Source of the DNA: JAVJSD01 sp040219575
GTDB lineage: Bacteria; Planctomycetota; Planctomycetia; Pirellulales; Pirellulaceae
Direction of reading: 5' to 3'
Length of the DNA stretch: 41,759 nt
Assembly (NCBI GenBank): GCA_040219575.1
Contig: JAVJSD010000150.1
Span: 1-41,759 of the forward strand
Shown here piece after piece: positions 9,101 to 16,909 of this stretch (its first letter is position 1; each line of letters starts with the position of its first letter). Both the position numbers and the translations under genes were made by a program. Below the pieces are notes generated by a model, which did not search any database, had not been told where the DNA came from, and was given only the letters and a program-made list of their open reading frames with translations.

Positions 9101-10230
9101 TCGGTCGCCTCCCACTCCTTGGGAAACTGCTGCCACATCCAGCGCAGCGAACCGGTGACGGCCGCCCGGCGGTCGCGGACCTGCATCCACTCGCCGATGC
9201 GGGGCGACTCGCTCGCGCGCCGCGCGCCCTGCGTGCCGACTTCTACCACGGCCGCCTCGTACTCGGGGTTGCCGACATGGCGGTAGGTCGACTGGTACGA
9301 GGAGACCGACTTGGTCGTCTCTCGCCAGGGAATGGCGGCGACTTGATTTCCCGCTTCGCCGGATGCGTCGGCCGCAACCGTTCGGCCTTCGGCGTCAAGG
9401 TTCAGATCCAGCGCCACGCCGACGTCCTGGAAACGCGTCCCCTTGGTCGAACCGAAGATGCGAAACTCGTCGATCGCCTTGACCAACGGCAACCCGGCGA
9501 AGAAGTGGTAGCGGGTACGGTATGCGACGATCCGCTCTCCGCCCGGGCCGGTGTAGAAGCCGTCCACGCGCACGCAGGTCCGCACGTGGCCGTGCTCTTC
9601 AACGACGATTTTCCGCTCGTCGCCGTCGCCGGCGCTGCTGAACCGTCGGCCCTCATGATCGACATAGTAATGATCTCCGTCGCTGGCGCCGCGGGCGACG
9701 ATCTCGTCGTCGGTGAACTCGCCATTCTTGTCGAGGTCGATGGCGGCGGTCTCGAGAGCCGACGGACCATTGCTGGAGAACACAACGCGAAGCGGCCCGG
9801 TGTCGACGAGGACCTTGCCCTGATCCTTGTTCACCTCTGCTTTTCTCCAGAGTCGCTGGCGCACCGCCGGCCCGAACTCCAGGTGATACGTTCTGCCGGG
9901 TTCCGCGAGAAAGTCGATCGTCAGCCAACGGACGCTGGTCGCCTCGGCGTCCCAGGTGGCGGTTGCTCGCGCATCGAACGCTCGCGCGCGGCCGAGGTCG
10001 TCCTTCAAAAGGCAATGCCCTGCGCTGGTGAGTGCGCCTCTCGGAAAGGGCACGCCCGTGGTCACCGGCCAGACCGCCTTGCGCGTCATTGGTGGCTCAT
10101 CGATCACCAACGGCACACGGGTCGGCGGTTTCGGATCTTCCGACTTCAAGGGAACACGAGTCTCCGCGACGACGACGGAGCACATCAGCAAAAGGAGCGT
10201 GCTGGCAAGGAATAGACGCCAATGAGTCAT
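6169..10230 (-). CDS. Secreted PL26/YetA-like polysaccharide lyase-type protein with C-terminal LamG-like domain
   Basis: 1353 aa with a signal peptide (MTHWRLFLASTLLLLMCSVV then VAE). The next 100 residues (VPLVIDEPPMTRKAVWPVTT then GVPFPRGAL... VRWLTIDFLAEPG) match the RIFT-barrel N-terminus of the PcRGLX/YetA family, which includes exo-rhamnogalacturonan lyases of PL26. A long Trp/Tyr/His-rich helical catalytic-type region follows. Residues about 1130-1310 (YVDGRFGQGVLVSDGQSLHL, GTIEFWIKRL, VYVNGLDRASY, FAIDELRISS) form a concanavalin/LamG-like module that usually binds glycans. The likely role is extracellular or periplasmic breakdown of an acidic polysaccharide; the real substrate is unknown. 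It lies 93 bases downstream of the purple-acid-phosphatase-like gene in the same direction. Start at 10230 is chosen for the signal peptide. Confidence 0.8.
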   Translation of the reverse strand: MTHWRLFLASTLLLLMCSVVVAETRVPLKSEDPKPPTRVPLVIDEPPMTRKAVWPVTTGVPFPRGALTSAGHCLLKDDLGRARAFDARATATWDAEATSVRWLTIDFLAEPGRTYHLEFGPAVRQRLWRKAEVNKDQGKVLVDTGPLRVVFSSNGPSALETAAIDLDKNGEFTDDEIVARGASDGDHYYVDHEGRRFSSAGDGDERKIVVEEHGHVRTCVRVDGFYTGPGGERIVAYRTRYHFFAGLPLVKAIDEFRIFGSTKGTRFQDVGVALDLNLDAEGRTVAADASGEAGNQVAAIPWRETTKSVSSYQSTYRHVGNPEYEAAVVEVGTQGARRASESPRIGEWMQVRDRRAAVTGSLRWMWQQFPKEWEATEDRLTLHTWSPRGGELDFGSEGILQFLGEAGEKYLHNWDGVRGTLSPISNYFYFAGREALDRGDADGRGTRKHHEFWLHFAAAAEADAGAEYGALAADQPLALASAQWNCDSGVFGPLAARPNDLKYERIVDRLFDLGRDAQDAFGDYGWWQFGSGPHYSYQWDEKTQRHYADPRRFEYHTYQKETQLWWNYLRSGERKFYDWAIPSENHWVDISVSHEPLKYRTRWLGGFEREQEMHFPRGDWSIDSPYFYIRHHDNGEAWLRGGSQYWASYHRTLETTTLAYYLTGDERYNDVVEYWREYFGDLAGKTNASTDMQAWHREQAWFTPQQPGQPPKTWATMIRDYAPFTSGSRHQQTLFFNLATLYEHTWDPVVRQALGDYADAFLEPDGPIGAWRSQENRLPAYADAPKLSHYWSTALWKYARASGDPRMKDVLARYYQRMWLADPFREDVGVYSNQQIGWAYYHTRDPRHLRPALLELEALLPNAEPLEKPGDLGRRIYNPYAPIQCYSAVPRLEWALEQAKRDGVAIPPPPPLLPQRTAIALLKAEGRPLQATLWGYDVRVRLLAADGRPFDGFTVKTTKAASDLQPFDRDLPQFEVYLHELTIPAEAPSGYYVLAPTLEMAVLEASGDAAVLCNAARPVMLAPGEACRLRRPQGALQLRLQSAGVASLGVSSAEGAPLAGEADKGALVVPLAKDIEVLRIENRGDRPLWFRLSGLAPHDAWVTFQTDLPASSPASSPAAKPTLAALPPDLELERDALYVDGRFGQGVLVSDGQSLHLPDHVTIDGQERRLFDLRQGTIEFWIKRLTDDRLQAARPATYLDNGLMKAWSPWKLPLAEWAHVAVVWRPLRRDPEQVVVHVYVNGLDRASYRSTHWEGYSRRPFGLPKNGPWKREFISAAPAGVAFAIDELRISSTPRYADLEVEFGGSQTYNPYRFGPPDKRPELDASTLLLWRFDGSLDGRSTVTNKPLSGEVK

Positions 10231-10323
10231 CGTGCGACTCCTCGGTTGAAGCCGGTGGTGGGTATGTGGGGGAGGTGGGAATCGGCCCGGCGGGAAATGG
10301 ACGCGGAGCACCACCGGGGACTG

Positions 10324-12480
10324 CTACGGCCTGGTCAAGAGGATTCGCGCTCGCGCGGTGACCGGTTCGAACTTGCCCTTGGCGCTCGACAACCGCAGGG
10401 CGACTTCCGCCGCCGGCGTCACGGAGTCAGCGGAGACGGCCACGCTCTTCGGCGGCCGCGCTTCCAGCCGCGCGCGTCCCTCACCCAACTTGATGGTCTG
10501 ACGCGGGATGCGCCACGCACTGTCGCTCGTCGATTCGATGATCAACTCGTCGCCGTCGCCGAATTGGCCCGGGTCCAAGGGACCGCGCGGCAGCTTCGCC
10601 AGGTCGAAGGTCAGCGTGCTCGTTTCGCCGGCCGCGGGTTCCTTCTCGGTGAACAGGTGCAATTCGTAGCTCGTGTCGGTCAGCAGTTCCTGATAGAGCG
10701 AAATCACTTTCCGCGCCGTGTTGGACTCGACGGCGGCGCCGGCCAGCGGGGAGTCGGCGGGAGTGGTTTCTTTACTCAGCACGAACCGATCGATTACCGC
10801 ACCGCTGATGGCGTGCGCGGACAATTCCAGCCGGTCGCCGTCGATCCGCACCTTGGTGTAGTGATTCACGTTGATGCCCTGAGCCAACAGCGGGCTGGGC
10901 ATGTAGCCGCCCACGGGTCCGCCTCCGCCGCCGGTAGTGATGTGCAGAATCGGCTGCTTGCCGGTTTGCCCGATCGGCACGTAGCGGCGGTAGTGCGGGT
11001 GGTGGCCCGAGAACACGATATCGACCTCGTGCTTCTCCAGCAGCGGCAGGAAGTCCTCGTCGCCGAACCACTTCATACTCCGCCGGGTGGCGACCATCGG
11101 CACGTGCAGCGCGACGAACGTCCAGGGCTTGTCGTTTTTCGCGAGGTCCTCTTCCAGCCACTTCAACTGCGCCAGGCGTCCCTTGCCGCCGGAACCGGCG
11201 CCGTAGCTGTCGAGCACGACGACGTGCACGTTGGCGTAGTCGAAGCTGTACCAGTAATGGTCCTGCAGTTCGAACAGGGACCCGAAGTAGGGACCGCCGT
11301 CGTGATTGCCGTACGCCGGCCAGAACGTGCTCTTTCGCAGGTAGGGCGCGCCGGGATCGAAGAAGCTGGCCTTCCACTCGCCCCACAGATTTCCGCGGTC
11401 GGTGATGTCGCCCACGTGCAGCACGAAGTCCGAAGGCTCCTCGCCCAGCGCGTCCAACAGCGGCTGCAGCGCAGGATGATAGCTCTGCGTGTCGCCGATC
11501 ACACAGAACGTGAGCGGCTCGGCGCTCGCCGGCGCCGTTTTGAAGGAGCCGGCTTGCTTCTCGCCCGCGCAATCGACCTCGTATTGGTACTCCGCGCCGG
11601 CTTGCAGGCCGGCGATCTCGGTCGCGTGAAGGTGGCAGATGGTGTCCTTCAGCGACGAGATCGTGGGCGTGTAACGGCGGGATTCGCCCGCGCGGGTGAT
11701 GCTGACGGAACCGACCGGCGCGTCGCCCTGAGACACCCAGTACAGCCTGGCCGAGTTCGTCGAAACCTTGCTGACGTAGGGCTTGATGTGGAACGGCGTG
11801 TCGCCGGCCAGCAGGGCTTCGCACTCCAGCGCGTAGACGCGGGCCCGGGCGCGGTTCGTGGAGGCGACGGGGTTCAAGTCCGCGATGGCGCGATAGGCCT
11901 CGATCGCCTCGCGATACTCGCCGCGATTCTGCAGCAGACGTCCGATGTTGAGCTGCGCCGTGGCGATGTAGTTGGCGTGCACGTCGGGAATCGATTCGAT
12001 CCGCCGAAAGCGAGCTAAAGCCGCGTCGACTTCGCCCTGCGTGTTGTACTCCCAGGCGGCGTACAACAGCGCCTCGGCGACGTGGGTGGCAGGTGCGTCT
12101 TCCACCTCGGCCGCCTTTTCCAGCACTGCGATTCCTTCGCGGCCGCGCTGCTCCATGCGCAACGAATAGCCCAGGCGCAACAACGCCCCGCTGCGCTGCT
12201 CCGCCGCCAGGCCTTCGATCTTCAGCGCTTGCTCGAAGACGGCGATCGCCTCGGCGTGCTTGTTCTCACGCTGCAGCGTGTAGCCGATGTGGCGGAGCAC
12301 CTCGCCGGCGGCGTCGCCCGAGAGCGACGGCAGCAGGCGCTGGTACAACTCTCGGGCTTGCGCCCATTTCTCCGCCTTATAGAACGCGTCGGCGTCGGCG
12401 CGGTCGTCGGCGACGGCCAGCGAAGGCAGCATCACCAGGAGCATGCCGAAGGTGAAGGAGATTCGAAGTTTCATGATCAT
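10324..12480 (-). CDS. Secreted TPR + purple-acid-phosphatase-like metallophosphoesterase
   Basis: 718 aa from an ATG at 12480 with a strong GGAGGA ribosome-binding site. Signal peptide (LRISFTFGMLLVMLPSLAVA), then TPR-like helical repeats (about 25-230: AQARELYQRLL, AEAIAVFEQALKI, REAIEAYRAIADL). A fibronectin-III-like module typical of the purple acid phosphatase N-terminus follows (about 240-335), then the calcineurin-like phosphoesterase fold: GDTQ, GDITDRG, GNHDG, HVPM and GHHPHY. A C-terminal beta-rich region of about 200 residues is unassigned. Purple acid phosphatases cleave phosphomonoesters with a two-metal centre; the fused TPRs suggest binding to a protein partner. It sits between the ENPP-type and PL26-like genes with gaps of 83 and 93 bases, so an operon is likely. 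Confidence 0.85.
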   Translation of the reverse strand: MIMKLRISFTFGMLLVMLPSLAVADDRADADAFYKAEKWAQARELYQRLLPSLSGDAAGEVLRHIGYTLQRENKHAEAIAVFEQALKIEGLAAEQRSGALLRLGYSLRMEQRGREGIAVLEKAAEVEDAPATHVAEALLYAAWEYNTQGEVDAALARFRRIESIPDVHANYIATAQLNIGRLLQNRGEYREAIEAYRAIADLNPVASTNRARARVYALECEALLAGDTPFHIKPYVSKVSTNSARLYWVSQGDAPVGSVSITRAGESRRYTPTISSLKDTICHLHATEIAGLQAGAEYQYEVDCAGEKQAGSFKTAPASAEPLTFCVIGDTQSYHPALQPLLDALGEEPSDFVLHVGDITDRGNLWGEWKASFFDPGAPYLRKSTFWPAYGNHDGGPYFGSLFELQDHYWYSFDYANVHVVVLDSYGAGSGGKGRLAQLKWLEEDLAKNDKPWTFVALHVPMVATRRSMKWFGDEDFLPLLEKHEVDIVFSGHHPHYRRYVPIGQTGKQPILHITTGGGGGPVGGYMPSPLLAQGINVNHYTKVRIDGDRLELSAHAISGAVIDRFVLSKETTPADSPLAGAAVESNTARKVISLYQELLTDTSYELHLFTEKEPAAGETSTLTFDLAKLPRGPLDPGQFGDGDELIIESTSDSAWRIPRQTIKLGEGRARLEARPPKSVAVSADSVTPAAEVALRLSSAKGKFEPVTARARILLTRP

Positions 12481-12563
12481 GTCTGTTCCTCCAAGGTCAC
12501 GACCGACGCGTCCTCGTCCGTCGAAAGTCGATTTGAAAGTCGATTTGCAGTGCTGCTTCCAAA

Positions 12564-13955
12564 TTACTCCTGCAGCGCGGCCGCCAGTGGCTTGCCGTCG
12601 GCCGACGGCAGGTCGACGCCCAACAGCCGGGCGATGGTGGGGGCGACGTCGATGCTTCGCACTTTGCCGAGTTTCGCGCCCGGCTTGACGCCATACCCGG
12701 AGATGACCAGCGTACCCCACATGTCGGGCTGATCGGGCAGATAGCCGTGCGTTCCGCCGCGCGTGGCGCGGCGCGCCACCACGTCGTCGCCGGTGTGCGC
12801 TTCGGAAAAACTGTAGCCCGACTTCGCCGCCAGCCAAAGGTCGGGCGCACGGGAATCGCGCTGGCGCGTGGCTTGTCCAATTTCCTCGAAGCGGTCTTCG
12901 GTCAGCACGTCGCTGACGCCTTCCACCTTGGCCAGCTTGGCCGCCAGGTTGGCGGTGATCTCCGCGCGGTGCTGGTCGTCGAGCACATACACCATGCAGC
13001 CGCCGCCCTGCGAAACGCAAAACGCCCGCTTGTCGCCGAGCTTGCCGTCTTCGACCCTTACGAGCCCTTCCTGCCGCAAGAGGACGTTGGGGAGGATGTC
13101 ATGCTCGATGGGAAAGAAGCCATGATCGCTGGCCACCACGACGGTCGTCTTGTCGGCGTGCGGCGAGCGGCGCGCGAATTCAACGATGTCGCGGATGCGG
13201 TCGTCGGCGTAGCTCACCGACCAGTAGGCGTTGTCGCTGCGCGGGCCGTCGCGGTGCTCCACGTGGTCGACCTCCACCAGATGAATCAGCAACAGATTCG
13301 GCGGGTGGTTCTGGAACAGATGCCCCGCCATCCGCGTGTACAGCCAATCGCGTTTCACGCCGGCGCCGGATTCGCGCGTCCACTCGCCGTGGCGATCCAC
13401 CGGCAATCCGGCGGCCCGCAATTCGGCAAGCCAGGGGCGCGTGCCGTACTGCGGCCAGGCCTCGGGGCCGAACATGTCGGGCACCGTCCAGTCGAGCGTG
13501 TCGGCGTTGCGGGTGGCGGGCCAGACGATGCCGGCGGTCGTCAGCCCTGCTTTGTGGGCCGCATCGTAGATGGTGGGCGACTTGACGACTTCGGCCTTGT
13601 CGAACAGCGGGTCGGGAATCAGCGGCACCTTCGAGCCGGTCTCGCGGTCGAGGTAGTTGTTGCCCAGCACCCCGTGCTTGGCGGGCGGCACGCCGGTGAC
13701 GAGCGTGGTGTGATTGGGCCAGGTGACGGTGGGGAACGAGCAGACCAGTCCTTCGGCGCGGGCGCCGTCTTGGGCCAGCTTGCGCAGCGTGGGCATGTCG
13801 GCGCGGGGGTCGTCGAAGTAGAAATTGGCCAGGCCGTCGACGCTGATGAGAATCACGCAGCGGTCGGCGTGCGGCTCGGATGCTCGCAGGAACGTGGCGT
13901 TGGCCAGCAGCAACAGCACGATCGAAGCTCGGCGCGCAAGAAGTCGGCGATCCAT
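12564..13955 (-). CDS. Secreted ENPP/alkaline-phosphatase-superfamily phosphodiesterase
   Basis: 463 aa with signal peptide (RRASIVLLLLANATFLRA). Alkaline-phosphatase-fold motifs are in order: SVDG metal Asp near the N-terminus, FPTVTWPNHTTLVTGV carrying the Thr nucleophile, VDHVEHRDGP, SDHGF and GGTHGY. These match the six metal ligands plus nucleophile of nucleotide pyrophosphatase/phosphodiesterases (type I). Such enzymes cleave phosphodiester or pyrophosphate bonds in nucleotides or lipids. The ATG at 13955 is chosen for the signal peptide; upstream frame residues are Arg/Pro-rich. It is the first gene of the minus-strand run and is divergent from the Tat-exported phosphoesterase, with a 101-base shared promoter region. 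Confidence 0.88.
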   Translation of the reverse strand: MDRRLLARRASIVLLLLANATFLRASEPHADRCVILISVDGLANFYFDDPRADMPTLRKLAQDGARAEGLVCSFPTVTWPNHTTLVTGVPPAKHGVLGNNYLDRETGSKVPLIPDPLFDKAEVVKSPTIYDAAHKAGLTTAGIVWPATRNADTLDWTVPDMFGPEAWPQYGTRPWLAELRAAGLPVDRHGEWTRESGAGVKRDWLYTRMAGHLFQNHPPNLLLIHLVEVDHVEHRDGPRSDNAYWSVSYADDRIRDIVEFARRSPHADKTTVVVASDHGFFPIEHDILPNVLLRQEGLVRVEDGKLGDKRAFCVSQGGGCMVYVLDDQHRAEITANLAAKLAKVEGVSDVLTEDRFEEIGQATRQRDSRAPDLWLAAKSGYSFSEAHTGDDVVARRATRGGTHGYLPDQPDMWGTLVISGYGVKPGAKLGKVRSIDVAPTIARLLGVDLPSADGKPLAAALQE

Positions 13956-14056
13956 GGGTTTCTCGAATCGTTGTGGCGGGAGGGGAGGCGGGCGTTTATC
14001 GCGCCTGCCATCATGGTATAGTGGGCTCCCCGCTGCAACTCTCCAAGGAGCGCCTC

Positions 14057-14959
14057 GTGCATCCATCCCGTTTCGCCCCCACGCGTCGCCGTTTTGTGTC
14101 ACTGGCCGCCGCCGCCGGAGGCGCCGTCTTGCTTCACCCAACGAGCCTGCTGGCCGGTCCGCGGCGCGAGCGTCTGTCGTTCATCGTGGTCAGCGACACG
14201 CATCTCGGCTACCGCGACAAGGAGAGCGCCGCCCGGCAATGGCGCCAGACGGCGGCCGAAATCGCCGAGGCGGAGGGCGACCTGGTGCTGCACCTGGGCG
14301 ACGTCGTGGACGGCGGCCGCGAGGAGCAGTATCCGATTTACCTCGAGGCCCGCCAACGGATCGGCAAGCCGGTTCACGAGATCCCCGGCAATCACGACCC
14401 GGCCGAGTTGTTCGCCAAGCATCTGCGGCGGCAGATCGACGCCGTCGTCGATCACGGCTGGCTGCGGTTTCTGCTGCTGAACAACGCGCGACGCGATTCC
14501 CACGACGGTTTTCTCTCCGACGAGCAGATCGCCTGGATCGACCAGCAGTGCCAGGCCGCGGCGAAAGACGACCGGCTTGTCGCCATCTGCATGCACGTGC
14601 CGGCCCACGCGAACAAGCACCCGGACCGCGGCTGGTACGTGAAGCCGGAGAACGGCCAGAGCAAACTGTACGAGACGCTGGCCGCCCACCGGGGGACGGT
14701 GTTGGCGCTGATGCACGGCCACTTCCACAACGGCATTCGCGGCTGGGACGACCACGCCCCGGTTCATGAGATTTGTTTTCCCTCGGCGCTGTACAACGGC
14801 GACCGCCATCTCGAAGAGCAGCACGCCCCCGGCTACAACCCGCTCGAATTCCGGCCCGGCTTTACGCTGGTGACGATTGAAGACGGCGCGATGAAGTTGC
14901 GGTACAAGGTGTTGGGGGGCGACGTAGGAGTGGAGAAGGTGGTGAGTGGTGAGTGGTGA
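14057..14959 (+). CDS. Tat-exported calcineurin-like metallophosphoesterase
   Basis: 300 aa from a GTG at 14057 with AAGGAG six bases upstream. The N-terminus APTRRRFVSLAAAAGGAVLL is a twin-arginine signal, implying export of a folded, metal-loaded enzyme. Motifs: VVSDTHL, HLGDVVDGG, GNHD, MHVPAHA and MHGHFHNG, the complete set of two-metal ligands. The substrate is unknown. A TATAGT hexamer at 14017-14022 could be its -10 element, with no good -35. The last codons run into a (GTGAGTG)-type tandem tract at about 14938-14960, which supplies VVSGEW and the stop; this may be repeat-derived sequence at the C-terminus. Confidence 0.88.
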   Translation: MHPSRFAPTRRRFVSLAAAAGGAVLLHPTSLLAGPRRERLSFIVVSDTHLGYRDKESAARQWRQTAAEIAEAEGDLVLHLGDVVDGGREEQYPIYLEARQRIGKPVHEIPGNHDPAELFAKHLRRQIDAVVDHGWLRFLLLNNARRDSHDGFLSDEQIAWIDQQCQAAAKDDRLVAICMHVPAHANKHPDRGWYVKPENGQSKLYETLAAHRGTVLALMHGHFHNGIRGWDDHAPVHEICFPSALYNGDRHLEEQHAPGYNPLEFRPGFTLVTIEDGAMKLRYKVLGGDVGVEKVVSGEW

Positions 14960-14967
14960 GTTGCTCC

Positions 14968-14989
14968 CAAGCCGACGGCTTCGCCGTCG
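14968..14989. repeat. Short hairpin repeat CCAAGCCGACG type
   Basis: CCAAGC is followed by a perfect 7-bp hairpin CGACGGC-TTC-GCCGTCG (14973-14989), 14 bases after the phosphoesterase stop. The same CCAAGCCGACG lead-in and CGTCG return occur twice in tandem at 39243-39294. There is no following T-run, so a Rho-independent terminator is not supported. Confidence 0.55.
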
Positions 14990-15031
14990 TTGGTCTCGCA
15001 ACGGCAATATCCATTGAAGGGAGACGGATTG

Positions 15032-16348
15032 ATGATGCGTTGGTTGCTGCTGGCGATGGTGGTTGTTTCTGGTGTGGTGAACACGCTATGTGCCGACGAC
15101 GTGGTGCCGGCCGACCCGCCGCTGCGGTGGTGGAAGGGGAATATCCACACGCACTCGTTGTGGAGCGACGGGAACGAGTTTCCCGAGATGATCGCGGAGT
15201 GGTATCGCACGCACGACTACAACTTCTTGGCGCTGTCGGATCACAACATTCTGAGCGACGGCCAACGTTGGATGAAGCACGACGACATCGTCCGCCGCAA
15301 TGGCAAGGATGCGCTCGCGAAATACCGCGCCCGCTTCGGCGGCGGTTGGGTCGAGACGCGTGGCGACGAGGGCGCGCCCGGATTCGAGGTGCGACTCAAG
15401 CCGCTCGACGAGTTTCGTCCGCTGGTCGAGGAGCGCGGCCGCTTCCTCATGATCCAGGGAGAAGAAATCAGCGACCGCGCCGAGGGCAAGCCGGTGCACA
15501 TGAACGCCACCAACGTCAAGGAGGTGATCCAGCCGCTAGGCGGAAAAACGGTCCGTGAGACGATCGACAACAACCTGCGAGCCGTCGAGGATCAGGCGCG
15601 GCGCAGCGGCCGCGAGATCCTGGCCCATTTGAACCATCCCAACTTCGGCCTCGCCGTGACCGCCGAGGATCTGGCCGCCGTGGTCCGCGAGCGCTTCTTC
15701 GAAGTCTACAACGGCCATCCCGGCGTCAAGCACGAGGGGGACGAGCATCATCCCAGCGTCGAGCGCCTGTGGGACATCGCCAACACCATCCGCCTGGGCG
15801 AGGTCAAGGCCGCGCCGTTGTTCGGCGTGGCGACCGACGACAGCCACAACTATCACGGCAAACCGGGCAGCCATCCGGGCCGCGGTTGGATTATGGTCCG
15901 CGCACGTTATCTCACTCCCGAGCATTTGATTCGCGCCATCAAGGCCGGCGACTTCTACGCCTCCAGCGGCGTGACGCTGAGGGAGGTCGCTTTCGATCGC
16001 GAGAAGAACCTGCTGCGCCTCGAGATCGCGCCCGACAAGGGAGTCGTCTACAGCACGCAGTTCATCGGCACGCCGCGCGACTACGACGCGACCTCGAAGC
16101 CGCGGCTCGACAAGGACGGCAAGCCGATCGCCTCGTCGCGCCAGTATTCGAGCGACGTCGGCCAGGTGCTGGCGACCGTCTCCGGCCTGACGCCCGAGTA
16201 CCAGTTGACCGGCGACGAACTGTACGTCCGCGCGGTCGTCACCTCCAGCCGCCATCATCCCGATCCCTCGTTCGACCATCAGCACGAGCAGGCCTGGACG
16301 CAACCCGTGTCGGCGGCCGAAGAGGATTCGCCCGCCGCGCCGAAGTGA
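15032..16348 (+). CDS. Secreted PHP-domain (PHP-like) phosphoesterase
   Basis: 438 aa with a signal peptide (MMRWLLLAMVVVSGVVNTLC). The PHP metal-site pattern is clear: GNIHTHSLWSDG, FLALSDHN, AHLNHPNFG and VATDDSHNY. PHP-fold enzymes hydrolyse phosphoesters with up to three metals, as in histidinol phosphatase; exported stand-alone members are common in planctomycetes but of unknown substrate. The C-terminal 130 residues look beta-rich. Start taken at ATG 15032 (AAGGGAG upstream); ATG 15035 is an equal alternative. It lies 72 bases after the Tat phosphoesterase in the same direction, so these two probably form a plus-strand counterpart to the minus-strand phosphoesterase run. Confidence 0.85.
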   Translation: MMRWLLLAMVVVSGVVNTLCADDVVPADPPLRWWKGNIHTHSLWSDGNEFPEMIAEWYRTHDYNFLALSDHNILSDGQRWMKHDDIVRRNGKDALAKYRARFGGGWVETRGDEGAPGFEVRLKPLDEFRPLVEERGRFLMIQGEEISDRAEGKPVHMNATNVKEVIQPLGGKTVRETIDNNLRAVEDQARRSGREILAHLNHPNFGLAVTAEDLAAVVRERFFEVYNGHPGVKHEGDEHHPSVERLWDIANTIRLGEVKAAPLFGVATDDSHNYHGKPGSHPGRGWIMVRARYLTPEHLIRAIKAGDFYASSGVTLREVAFDREKNLLRLEIAPDKGVVYSTQFIGTPRDYDATSKPRLDKDGKPIASSRQYSSDVGQVLATVSGLTPEYQLTGDELYVRAVVTSSRHHPDPSFDHQHEQAWTQPVSAAEEDSPAAPK

Positions 16349-16374
16349 CGATTCCCGCGACGCCATGTTAGAAT
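16345..16374 (+). promoter_or_regulatory. Putative leaderless promoter
   Basis: GTGACG (16345-16350, four of six matches to TTGACA) and TAGAAT (16369-16374, five of six to TATAAT) with an 18-base spacer. The ATG at 16381 lies only six bases past the -10, so transcription would begin at or next to the start codon. No ribosome-binding site precedes the ATG, which fits a leaderless message. The -35 overlaps the stop codon of the upstream PHP gene. Confidence 0.5.
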
Positions 16375-16380
16375 AGTCGC

Positions 16381-16830
16381 ATGACTTCGACCGCCATCCG
16401 CCGTCGGGACGCCGTCGCGCCGCGCGACTTGCGAATTACGAATTGGCCCTTGCGCGACGATGGTCCCAAAGTGCTGTTGCCCGTGGTGATTGTGGCGACC
16501 GTCGCCGTGTGCGTCGCATCGTTCGTGAATAGTCCGGCGACCGGCCTGCTGGCGTTGGCCGCCCTGATGCTGGCGATGTGGCGTCTGTGGATTCCGGTGA
16601 CCTACGAGTTCAACTCGCAAGGCGTGACGCAAGTGCTCTTCGGTCGGCGGCGGCGTGTTTCCTGGCGCAAGATCGGCGGCTACCGCGTCCGCCGCGGCGG
16701 CGTCTGGCTCTTGCCGCACGACAGCGAGCTACAAGTCGCCGCGCCGCGTTCGCTGTTCGTTCGCGGCGGACGCCAACTCGAAACGCTGGTCGCCGTGGTC
16801 ACGTTTTATCTCGGCCCGCCCCTGCCGTAA
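16381..16830 (+). CDS. Small two-helix membrane protein with C-terminal PH-like region
   Basis: 149 aa. Two hydrophobic helices (about 31-52 KVLLPVVIVATVAVCVASFV and about 55-72 TGLLALAALMLAMWRLWI) are followed by a soluble beta-rich tail: VTYEFNSQGVTQVLFGRRRR, VSWRKIGGYRVRRGGVWLLP. The order of two helices then 'Y.....GV......R...I.W..I' fits the bacterial PH-domain membrane protein pattern (YdbT/DUF-PH type). Function unknown. No Shine-Dalgarno precedes the ATG; see the leaderless promoter entry. Followed 79 bases later by mobA. Confidence 0.7.
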   Translation: MTSTAIRRRDAVAPRDLRITNWPLRDDGPKVLLPVVIVATVAVCVASFVNSPATGLLALAALMLAMWRLWIPVTYEFNSQGVTQVLFGRRRRVSWRKIGGYRVRRGGVWLLPHDSELQVAAPRSLFVRGGRQLETLVAVVTFYLGPPLP

Positions 16831-16909
16831 GTACGACGGTCGGCTGCGTCGGCGGCTACTGTCCGTCTCGGCTTCGATTCAAAACGCGCGTTAACGAGCG
16901 CCCCGCAAC

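Noticed and set aside
14938..14960. GTGAGTG tandem tract read as a CRISPR or regulatory repeat
   Set aside because: Only about three short units without spacers; it is the 3' end of the phosphoesterase coding sequence.
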